Assembly (NCBI GenBank): GCA_964397565.1 | Contig: CAYNJC010000028.1 | Span: forward strand, 1-58,608 | Source: JAPLST01 sp964397565 | GTDB taxonomy: Bacteria; Auribacterota; UBA3054; JAPLST01 | Direction of reading: 5' to 3' | DNA: 58,608 bases | Shown here: one piece after another, positions 43,002 to 49,761 of the stretch | How the letters are laid out: each line of letters begins with the position of its first letter | Numbering within the stretch: the first letter of the stretch is position 1 | The notes under the pieces: generated by a model | Seen by the model: only the letters and a program-made list of their open reading frames with translations | Told to the model about the DNA's origin: nothing | The model's database searches: none | Program-made: the position numbers and the translations under genes

Positions 43002-43114
43002 TGTAGCCGCCCGCGGTGAGGGCGGCTTCTGCAGCCGCGGTCATCCGCGCCGTTGACGGGATCCACGCCGTTGGCGGGACTCCAAGCAGCTCCAAGCAGG
43101 CGCCCGCGGCTACA
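43002..43114 (+). repeat. Composite dispersed repeat bounded by TGTAGCCGC / GCGGCTACA
   Basis: The element is bounded by inverted TGTAGCCGC (43002-43010) and GCGGCTACA (43106-43114). 43002-43043 reappears inverted at 1-42 and 43067-43090 inverted at 57149-57172. Inside are two copies of a CGCCGTTG(A/G)CGGGA block, 18 bp apart. The rest of the 606-bp gap 42973-43578 holds a 25-bp hairpin repeat (43385) and no convincing gene. Confidence 0.75.
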
Positions 43115-43384
43115 ATTGGCATGACACCTAGCAAGCGCATTCATTAGTAACGTAGCGGCAGCACCAGCCAGCCGCGCCACCGCGCGCAGCTACTGCGCGG
43201 ATGTCGAGCAGCACTGCCTATCGGCGCGATGTGGGTGCCGTTGATGGTGGAGGGAGGTTCGACCTTCATTACTGCCCGGATCCGCCACAGTAATGTTCGC
43301 CACGAAGAACCAGCCAACTCGTCCCGCTGACCAAGTCGCCGGAACCAATCTTTGAAAGGCGGGATGGATCGCGACTCGGTCAGC

Positions 43385-43409
43385 ATCGCGACATGGAAGT
43401 CGCTCCCGC
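43385..43409 (-). repeat. 25-bp hairpin repeat, copy 5 (intergenic)
   Basis: On the minus strand starts GCGGGAG with stem GCGAC-TTCCAT-GTCGC; two differences from copy 3. Confidence 0.75.
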
Positions 43410-43578
43410 ATTTAAAAGGTCATTGGTCAGTCCCGAAAGTGGTGGGATTGGCCAATGACCTTTGTCGTGAAAGATTGTGCGAACGGTCAGTGCCGGCGCG
43501 CAGCGCGCGCGGCGCAGAGCACTACAGCACAACCCGCGCGATCACGGGGCGTTCAGGCTCGCGAGCGGAGCGAGCGCG

Positions 43579-44175
43579 TTATGCGCGGCGGGCAAGCCGC
43601 CGCAACCCGAATACGCTCATGGCTGCCAGCGCCATGCACATCCCCGGCTCGGGTACATACTGGAAGTTCATCGCGGTATTCGGATTCAGCGTCACGGTCG
43701 CTGCAATACTGCCGTCAAACCAGCCGCTGGCGCCGTCTTGGCGGTACCACGTCACATTCGTGTTGATACTGCTGCCGAAGGCGAAGTTTTCATCATTTGA
43801 GTACACGGTTCTCCACCAGAGGGGCGCGCTGACCTGGTAGTTTGTGCCGGGATACAGCGTGACGTTACTGCATTCTTTGTACGTCCATATGCCAGATTGC
43901 GCCTCGCCCCCCGCCCAACTAGCCGTCGCAATGGTCGTGCTCTCATCTACATTATGAAGGTAGACATTCGGCGTATCACCCCCGCCAAGCGATAGCCCAC
44001 AGAAGCCGAGGTGCGTCACGATGATCGCGTTTTTCACGGTGAAGTTCATGGCCGCAATCTGAAACCCGCCGATGGGGTCGAGCGTCGTGCCGCCCTCCAC
44101 ATAGGCGATAGTGCTTGCCCAGGCGCTGCTGGTTATCAAAGCTGCAAGTGCTGCAAGGCAGAGTGTTTTTTTCAT
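43579..44175 (-). CDS. Secreted PEP-CTERM protein of unknown function
   Basis: 198 residues. Start at 44175 with GGAGGGG upstream; signal peptide MKKTLCLAALAALITSSAWA. The mature part is beta-rich (TIAYVEGGTTLDPIGGFQIAAMNF, in two parts) with many W/Y residues, and the end FQYVPEPGMCMALAAMSVFGLRRLARRA (two parts) is a classic PEP-CTERM tail: VPEP, hydrophobic helix, arginine cluster. These tails are processed by exosortases, which are not in this window. A consensus promoter and a LacI-type operator are upstream, linking it to the regulator at 38 kb. Confidence 0.82.
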   Translation of the reverse strand: MKKTLCLAALAALITSSAWASTIAYVEGGTTLDPIGGFQIAAMNFTVKNAIIVTHLGFCGLSLGGGDTPNVYLHNVDESTTIATASWAGGEAQSGIWTYKECSNVTLYPGTNYQVSAPLWWRTVYSNDENFAFGSSINTNVTWYRQDGASGWFDGSIAATVTLNPNTAMNFQYVPEPGMCMALAAMSVFGLRRLARRA

Positions 44176-44224
44176 TTTCCCCTCCACAGGGTTTTGAATT
44201 ACTATGCAGATTCTGTTATGAACG

Positions 44225-44239
44225 GCAACCGGTTGCACA
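44225..44239 (-). promoter_or_regulatory. LacI-type operator upstream of the PEP-CTERM gene
   Basis: Contains the perfect 12-bp palindrome GCAACCGGTTGC (44225-44236) followed by ACA; 14 of 15 bases match the site in front of lacI. It begins 11 bp after the -10 box of the promoter at 44247-44275, almost the same placement as at lacI. Confidence 0.72.
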
Positions 44240-44246
44240 TTCAACT

Positions 44247-44275
44247 ACTATAGCAAAAACGTAGCCCGGTGTCAA
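44247..44275 (-). promoter_or_regulatory. Consensus promoter of the PEP-CTERM gene
   Basis: Minus strand TTGACA (44275-44270), 17-bp spacer, TATAGT (44252-44247), about 72 bp before the ATG. Confidence 0.85.
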
Positions 44276-44383
44276 GCGCCCCGTGGAGACGCGGTGACAG
44301 CCCCGCGGAGACTGGCGGTTCGCAGAATCTGTGGACTACGATGACGGTGGACACTGACCAGAGGCAAAGGATTGCTGCTGCCA

Positions 44384-45553
44384 TTAGTGCGCGGACGGCA
44401 TGCGCGCGCGGCGCCGCCGCCGGAGCAGCAGTGCCAGCAGCAACACGCCGCAGGCCGGCTCGGGCACTAGCGTGATGTCGGCGTAAATCATGGAGTGATC
44501 GGATGCCAAACTGCTGCTGGTCGTGCGCAGCCAGACCGGAAGATTCGTCATCGTGGCCGTGCGCACCACGCGGGCGGCCTGCACATACGGCAGAAACGCC
44601 TGCCCGACATAGATGTAATCCAAGCGGCTGGTGTAGATGGCCGTGACATAGGTGGCGGCAACGCCGGTGTCATCGCGCGGTTCGACGCGCTTCAGGCCGC
44701 TGTTGTAATTGGTCAGAATCTGATGCACATGCGAGAGCCAGGTCGGATCGCTGACATCGTCGTTCATGTCGCCGCCCAGCAGGTATAGCTTCGCCTGGGC
44801 ATTGAGGTTTGAGCAGTAGCTGGCCGTGAAGCGCGCTTCGTCGTCGCGCGTCGCCGCTTCTGATGTGCCCTTGAGGGCTTTATAGTGCACGCTCATGATG
44901 GTCGTGTTGCCCACGCCCGGCAGGATGGTCTCGGCGCCGAACAAGTCGCGCGTCATCACGGCCGTCCCAGCGCTGAAGACATTCATCAACGGAAAGAGTG
45001 ACACGACCGCATTGCGGATGTCGCCCCAACTGGTGGATTGGGCATTGGTGTACCCGAATAAATAGCGGGGCTGGAACACACTCAGCGCGAGGGTTGTCGT
45101 GCGCGTCTCTTGGGCGAGCACAATATCCGGCTGGACGGTCCACAACATGCGCGCCAGCGCCTGCACTTTGGCGTCGGTCCATGCACTCATGCCATACATG
45201 TTGTACGAGGCAATCCGCAGCGACGTCCGCGGCGGCAGCGTAATGGTGATATTAGTATCCTGCGCAATGAAGGGAAACAGCGCCGGCGCACGCCCGAAAT
45301 TGGGATGGCGCGCCACCATCAGATAATTCGTGCCGGCGGTAAGCGTGACCACCGCCGCCCCGCTGGCGTCGGCATACGCGTTCGATGGCGCGTCCACATT
45401 GACCCAGATCAGCGCGCCGGTGATCGGCTGGCCGAGTGTGTTCTCGACCCGCACGGCCACGCGCGCAGATGCCGCCTGGGCGGCGGGCGTGGTGATAAGC
45501 ACGGCGCTGACAAGCAGCGCCGTGAAGAATGGTACCGGGTTCGCAGTTATCAT
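44384..45553 (-). CDS. Secreted endonuclease/exonuclease/phosphatase-family protein with PEP-CTERM tail
   Basis: 389 residues. Signal peptide to about AAQA; an Ig-like or carboxypeptidase-regulatory-like beta domain (RVAVRVENTLGQPITGALIWV) to about 110; then an EEP-family domain: LRIASYNMYG, IVLAQETRT (metal Glu), IMSVHYKALKG, YLLGGDMNDD (catalytic Asp/Asn), RLDYIYV and LASDHSMIYADI (Asp-His). Substrate could be nucleic acid or a phosphoester. The tail LVPEPACGVLLLALLLRRRRR marks it for PEP-CTERM sorting, unusual for this enzyme family, whose members are mostly free enzymes. Start ATG at 45553. Confidence 0.82.
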   Translation of the reverse strand: MITANPVPFFTALLVSAVLITTPAAQAASARVAVRVENTLGQPITGALIWVNVDAPSNAYADASGAAVVTLTAGTNYLMVARHPNFGRAPALFPFIAQDTNITITLPPRTSLRIASYNMYGMSAWTDAKVQALARMLWTVQPDIVLAQETRTTTLALSVFQPRYLFGYTNAQSTSWGDIRNAVVSLFPLMNVFSAGTAVMTRDLFGAETILPGVGNTTIMSVHYKALKGTSEAATRDDEARFTASYCSNLNAQAKLYLLGGDMNDDVSDPTWLSHVHQILTNYNSGLKRVEPRDDTGVAATYVTAIYTSRLDYIYVGQAFLPYVQAARVVRTATMTNLPVWLRTTSSSLASDHSMIYADITLVPEPACGVLLLALLLRRRRRARMPSAH

Positions 45554-45610
45554 AGGTCGCTATTTCTATTATACACTATTCAGAAACATTGTGTGCGGTG
45601 TGTTGCTGTC

Positions 45611-45639
45611 TTGCGCTGCGCCGTCGGTTATGCTATGCT
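45611..45639 (+). promoter_or_regulatory. Likely promoter of the esterase-like gene
   Basis: TTGCGC (45611-45616), 17-bp spacer, TATGCT (45634-45639), 60 bp before the ATG at 45699. Confidence 0.5.
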
Positions 45640-45698
45640 TGCTGCACCCTGCTGGCACGCACGCGCCGCCATGCTCACAGACCACCCCACGAGGAGAA

Positions 45699-46406
45699 AT
45701 GAAAGCCACCGCACTGTTAGTCCCGTTCTGGTTGATCTTGTCCCTCGGCGTCTGTTGCGGCGCACAGAGTGAGCAGCACCTGTCCATCACAATCCAGAAA
45801 CCCCTTGACATGGGCTATCTCCTGTTTCTGCCGCGCGCCTATGCCGCGACGACCAATCGGCACTGGCCGATGATTCTGTTCCTGCACGGCTCGGGCGAGC
45901 GCGGCACGGATTTGTCCAAAGTCAAAATCAACGGTTTGCCCAAATTGGTGGAGACGGAGACGAACTTTCCGTTCATCGTGGTGTCACCGCAATGTCCCGA
46001 GGAACAAGGGTGGGACACCGATGCCTTGTACGCGTTGGTGCAGGAAATCACAAAAACGTACCGGGTTGACACCAACCGGCTGTATCTGACGGGGTTAAGT
46101 ATGGGTGGGTTCGGCACGTGGAACATGGCCATTACATATCCCAAATTGTTTGCCGCCATTGCGCCAGTCTGCGGCGGTGGCAATCCGGCCAAGGTGGCGG
46201 CAGTGCGGCATATTCCGGTCTGGGTGTTTCATGGGACGGATGACACCGTCGTGCCGATCCAGAAATCCGAGGACATGGTAACAGCGCTGCAAAAGGCGGG
46301 CGGCAACGTGCGCTTCACGCGCTATGAAAAGACCGGCCATGACGCCTGGACCAAGGCCTACAGCCAGCCCGAACTCTACCCGTGGTTTCTGCAGCAGAGC
46401 AAGTGA
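45699..46406 (+). CDS. Secreted alpha/beta hydrolase (COG4099-like esterase/peptidase)
   Basis: 235 residues with a signal peptide (MKATALLVPFWLILSLGVCCGA, in two parts), GAGGAG before the ATG. Alpha/beta hydrolase features: ILFLHGSGERGTD (oxyanion region), the nucleophile elbow GLSMGGFG, PVWVFHGTDDTVVP (acid) and TGHDAW (His). This matches predicted phospholipase/peptidase-type hydrolases of COG4099, often secreted and often acting on acetylated or feruloylated polysaccharides. It lies near the glycan-related genes but is not in their operon. Confidence 0.8.
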   Translation: MKATALLVPFWLILSLGVCCGAQSEQHLSITIQKPLDMGYLLFLPRAYAATTNRHWPMILFLHGSGERGTDLSKVKINGLPKLVETETNFPFIVVSPQCPEEQGWDTDALYALVQEITKTYRVDTNRLYLTGLSMGGFGTWNMAITYPKLFAAIAPVCGGGNPAKVAAVRHIPVWVFHGTDDTVVPIQKSEDMVTALQKAGGNVRFTRYEKTGHDAWTKAYSQPELYPWFLQQSK

Positions 46407-46700
46407 AGGCCGTGATGATGTTATCCGGACGACGTTTCTGGCGCTGCTGGAGAACGGCGTGGTGGCGGGCCACATCCGCCATCCCAGAATCTGGATATAT
46501 TGCAGTGCACACTTCGGCCTAGCGCCGCTTCCGCTTTCGCGGTGGTCGGCAATCGGTGGCACGGTGAGGTTGTAGGGGGCACCCGACGTACTGGTGGGGC
46601 ATGCACCCATGGCTCCACTAGCACACATCTCTTCTTTCATTCTTCCCGCATCCCGCATGATCCATGGTCTTCATCGCGGCCGGTAATCGCGGCGCAGCGC
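46407..46700. other. Intergenic stretch without a recognisable gene
   Basis: GC-rich sequence between the hydrolase and the iron-uptake promoter. Short frames exist on both strands but none has a ribosome site, family match or composition like the neighbouring genes. No clear terminator hairpin was seen. Confidence 0.5.
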
Positions 46701-46729
46701 TTGACAGGCGCGGCCACGCGTGTTATACT
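46701..46729 (+). promoter_or_regulatory. Consensus promoter of the dtxR-feoB operon
   Basis: TTGACA (46701-46706), 17-bp spacer, TATACT (46724-46729); the last base is also the first of the operator. Confidence 0.92.
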
Positions 46730-46756
46730 TAGGGTGACCTAATTAGGGTAACCTAA
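46729..46756 (+). promoter_or_regulatory. Two tandem DtxR-family operators
   Basis: Two adjoining 14-bp palindromes, TTAGGGTGACCTAA (46729-46742) and TTAGGGTAACCTAA (46743-46756). The half site TTAGG/CCTAA is that of DtxR/IdeR/MntR-type metal repressors. They cover the transcription start region, so metal-bound repressor should block the promoter. Confidence 0.92.
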
Positions 46757-46769
46757 CAACCGTGACCCA

Positions 46770-47417
46770 ATGACCGCGACGACTACGCCCCCCAGCACCA
46801 CGCAGGAGGATTACCTCGAGACCATCTTGCGCCTGTCGGCCGAACATCCCGACGGCGCGCAAGTCAGCGAAGTAGCCGCGGCGCTGGACGTCAAGCCGCC
46901 CAGCGTGGTCGAGATGATCACCCGCCTGCGCGCCATGGAGCTGGTGACGCATGCGCCGCGCGAACGGGTGCAGTTGACCGCGCGCGGGCTGCAGGCCGCG
47001 CAGGATGTGCATGCGCGCCACACCATCTTGCGCCGTTTCTTTGCCGACATTTTACGGGTCACGCCGGAGATTGCCGAGACCGATGCCTGCAAAGTGGAAC
47101 ACATCCTCCATCCCGAGACCATGGCGCGCCTGCGCGATTTTCTCGAACACGCCGCGGCCGACGAGCTCGAACGCGATCACACCGTGCCGCTCACCTTGCT
47201 GCACAAAGGCGATTGCGGCGTGTTGAAACGGATCGCCGGCGGACACGGCAAGACCGCGCGGCTGGCGGCCATGGGTGTGCGCGTTGGCAGTGAGATACTA
47301 GTGCTGCAGAACAGTGGGGCGGCGCCAGTCATGCTGAAAGTCGGCCATGCGCGCGTGGCGATCGGGCGCGGCCTGGCAACCGCGCTGCACATTGCCGTGC
47401 CGGAGGCGCATGGCTGA
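46770..47417 (+). CDS. DtxR-family metal-dependent repressor with C-terminal FeoA domain
   Basis: 215 residues. N-terminal winged helix (EDYLETILRLSAEHPDGAQVSEVAAALDVKPPSVVEMITRL across about 13-53), then the dimerisation/metal domain with HTILRRFF, CKVEHILHPETMARLRDFL (Cys102, Glu, His as metal ligands), and a C-terminal SH3-like FeoA domain (LLHKGDCGVLKRIAGG to HARVAIGRGLATALHIA). It is expected to sense Fe(II) or Mn(II) and repress its own operon. feoB overlaps its stop. No separate feoA gene is present; the fused domain may take its place. Confidence 0.94.
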   Translation: MTATTTPPSTTQEDYLETILRLSAEHPDGAQVSEVAAALDVKPPSVVEMITRLRAMELVTHAPRERVQLTARGLQAAQDVHARHTILRRFFADILRVTPEIAETDACKVEHILHPETMARLRDFLEHAAADELERDHTVPLTLLHKGDCGVLKRIAGGHGKTARLAAMGVRVGSEILVLQNSGAAPVMLKVGHARVAIGRGLATALHIAVPEAHG

Positions 47418-49440
47418 GGCGCCGATCACGCGCGTTGCCATTGTCGGCAATCCCAACTGCGGCAAGACCTGTCTGTTCAACAATCTGACGGGCGCGCATC
47501 AGCACGTCGGCAACTGGCCGGGCGTCACGGTCGAGCGCAAGACTGGTGTGTTCCGCCATGGTGGGCGGGCGTACGAGGTTGTAGACCTGCCGGGCACGTA
47601 CAGCATGAGTTCGTACTCGCTTGAGGAAGACGTGGTCGAGCGTCATCTGACGCGCGAGCCGCCCGACCTGATCATCAACATTGTCGACAGTTCAAATCTC
47701 GAGCGGCATTTGTTCTTGACGGCGCAGATCATCGAGTTGGGCCTGCCGATGATTCTGGCGCTCAACATGATGGACGAGGCGGCGCAGCACGGCGTGCGGA
47801 TCGACACGCGCGCCCTGAGCGAGATGCTGGGCGTGCCGGTGGTGGCGCTGGTGGCGCGCCGCAATCACGGCACGCGTGAGTTGCTGGGCGCGCTCGAACA
47901 TCTGGCACGCGCGCCGCACGGCAGTCATGTGCGGATTGACTACGGGACCAGCGTGGAAAATGCGCTGGAGCAGTTGATTGTGGCGCTGCCGGCGGCCGTC
48001 ACGCCCGTGCCGGCGCGGATGCGCGCGGTCTTGCTGCTGCTTGGCCGGCCGGTATGCACGGCTGACGCGAATCTGCTGCCGTTTGCCCATGCCCACCGCG
48101 CCGGCATCGAGCGCGCCGCCCGCGATACGATGGACAACTATCTGGCCGGCCGCTGGTATGGCTTTGCCAACGGCTGTGTCCGCTCATGCGTGACGCAGAC
48201 GCCGCAGCTGCGCTTCGACTTGACCGAGAAACTCGACAATTACCTGACGCATCCCGTGCTGGGTCTGCTCATTTTCGGGGCCTGCATGTGGCTGGTCTTC
48301 GAACTGGTCTTCACGCTCAGCGCGCCGTGCATCGCCGTGATCGAGCTGGCGCTGGCCCAGCTCAGCGCGCTGGCCGGCCACCTGCTGCCGGCCGGCTTGG
48401 CGCGGGATCTCGTGGTGAATGGCATCATCGCCGGCGTGGGCGGCGTGATCATGTTTCTGCCGAATATCGTGCTGCTGTTCCTGGCGATCGGCTTCTTGGA
48501 AGACAGCGGCTACATGGCGCGCGCGGCCTTTGTCATGGACGGGATCATGCACCGGCTGGGCCTGCACGGCAAGTCGTTCATCCCGATGCTGATTGGGTTT
48601 GGCTGCACGGTGCCGGCGATCATGGCGACGCGCATGCTGGACTCGAAGCGCGACCGGCTGCTGACGGCCCTGATTGTGCCGTTTATGTCCTGCGGCGCGC
48701 GCCTGCCGGTCTATGCCCTGTTCATCGGCGCTTTTTTCGCCCCGCGCTGGCAGGCCACCGTGTTGCTTTCCATTTATCTGCTGGGCATTCTCATTGCCAT
48801 TGTCGCCGCAAATATCCTGGGCCGACTCCTGTACCGCAAGGATTTTACGCCGCTGCTGATGGAGCTGCCGCCGTATCGCCTGCCGACCGGGCACAGTGTC
48901 TTGATGCTGATGTGGACACGCGCCTGGATGTATGTGCGCAAAGCCGGCACGTTGCTGTTGTGCGCCGCACTGGTGATGTGGTTCTTGTGCACGTTTCCGC
49001 GCGCGACGCCGCAGGCCGGCGGGCCGAACACCGCCGTCGCGCACAGCTACGCCGACCGTTTCGGGCGTGCAATTGAGCCCGTGTTGCGGCCGCTGGGCTT
49101 CGACTGGAAAATCGGCGTCGGGCTGACCACCGGCATCGTAGCCAAGGAAGCGGTCGTCTCAGCGCTGATGATTGTGTATGGCGTCACCGAGACGGGCGAG
49201 CGCACCACGACCGCGCTGCAGCAGCGCTTGCGCAACGATGCGGCCTTTGCGCATGGGCCGCTGACGGCCTATACTTTGATGGTGTTCGTGTTGCTGTATG
49301 TGCCGTGCATTGCGACCGTCGTGGTCTTCTTGCGCGAGTTCAAGCTGGGCTGGACGGTGTTTATGGTCGGCTACACGACCGGCACGGCCTGGCTGGTGGC
49401 CTGGCTGGTGCGGCACGTCGGCTTGCTGCTGGGTTTTTAG
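47410..49440 (+). CDS. feoB: Ferrous iron transporter B
   Basis: 676 residues, starting at the ATG 8 bp before the dtxR stop. N-terminal G domain: G1 GNPNCGKT (13-20), GVTVERKTG (switch I), DLPGTYSM (G3), LALNMMDEA (G4). Then the GDI region and the membrane part with two Gate motifs: LNNIVL-type PNIVLLFLAIGFLEDSGYMAR and the conserved FGCTVPAIMATR, later SCGARLPVYALF, ending in helices (VVFLREFKLGWTVF, AWLVAWLVRHVGLLLGF). Imports Fe(II) across the inner membrane. Confidence 0.96.
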   Translation: MAEAPITRVAIVGNPNCGKTCLFNNLTGAHQHVGNWPGVTVERKTGVFRHGGRAYEVVDLPGTYSMSSYSLEEDVVERHLTREPPDLIINIVDSSNLERHLFLTAQIIELGLPMILALNMMDEAAQHGVRIDTRALSEMLGVPVVALVARRNHGTRELLGALEHLARAPHGSHVRIDYGTSVENALEQLIVALPAAVTPVPARMRAVLLLLGRPVCTADANLLPFAHAHRAGIERAARDTMDNYLAGRWYGFANGCVRSCVTQTPQLRFDLTEKLDNYLTHPVLGLLIFGACMWLVFELVFTLSAPCIAVIELALAQLSALAGHLLPAGLARDLVVNGIIAGVGGVIMFLPNIVLLFLAIGFLEDSGYMARAAFVMDGIMHRLGLHGKSFIPMLIGFGCTVPAIMATRMLDSKRDRLLTALIVPFMSCGARLPVYALFIGAFFAPRWQATVLLSIYLLGILIAIVAANILGRLLYRKDFTPLLMELPPYRLPTGHSVLMLMWTRAWMYVRKAGTLLLCAALVMWFLCTFPRATPQAGGPNTAVAHSYADRFGRAIEPVLRPLGFDWKIGVGLTTGIVAKEAVVSALMIVYGVTETGERTTTALQQRLRNDAAFAHGPLTAYTLMVFVLLYVPCIATVVVFLREFKLGWTVFMVGYTTGTAWLVAWLVRHVGLLLGF

Positions 49441-49690
49441 AGATAATGGGGGCAGGCATGCATGGCACTAACGTAAGGATGCCGACGGGCATGTGGTTGC
49501 GGACGATTGTGGTGCGGGTGTCTCCTGAGATGTGTTACGCTTTGTTCCAGTCTTGCTGGCTGCGCGGTCGCCGGGGCCGGCGACACTCCCGTTGAATAAC
49601 CAACTGCAGGAGCCAGGTGTGGCGTGCTCTGTTCATGTGTGCGCGCGGGCAACATGGCGGCAATTAACAGGGGTGTGCCAACTGCTTATT
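49441..49690. other. Intergenic stretch between feoB and the gltB promoter
   Basis: No gene recognised. The open frame continuing upstream of gltB (from 49624) covers part of it but includes the promoter and is not conserved. No terminator hairpin with a T run was found. Confidence 0.5.
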
Positions 49691-49693
49691 CGC

Positions 49694-49722
49694 TTGTGCT
49701 GCCCGGCCGAAAACGCTACAAT
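49694..49722 (+). promoter_or_regulatory. Likely promoter of gltBD
   Basis: TTGTGC (49694-49699), 17-bp spacer, TACAAT (49717-49722), 40 bp before the gltB ATG. Confidence 0.65.
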
Positions 49723-49761
49723 CAATATTCTTCTATTCTTGCTTTAAGGAGCGACTGCGAC

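Noticed and set aside
43144..43840. Short frames on both strands in the 42.97-43.58 kb gap
   Set aside because: No ribosome sites or family features, and they cross repeat elements; kept as non-coding.
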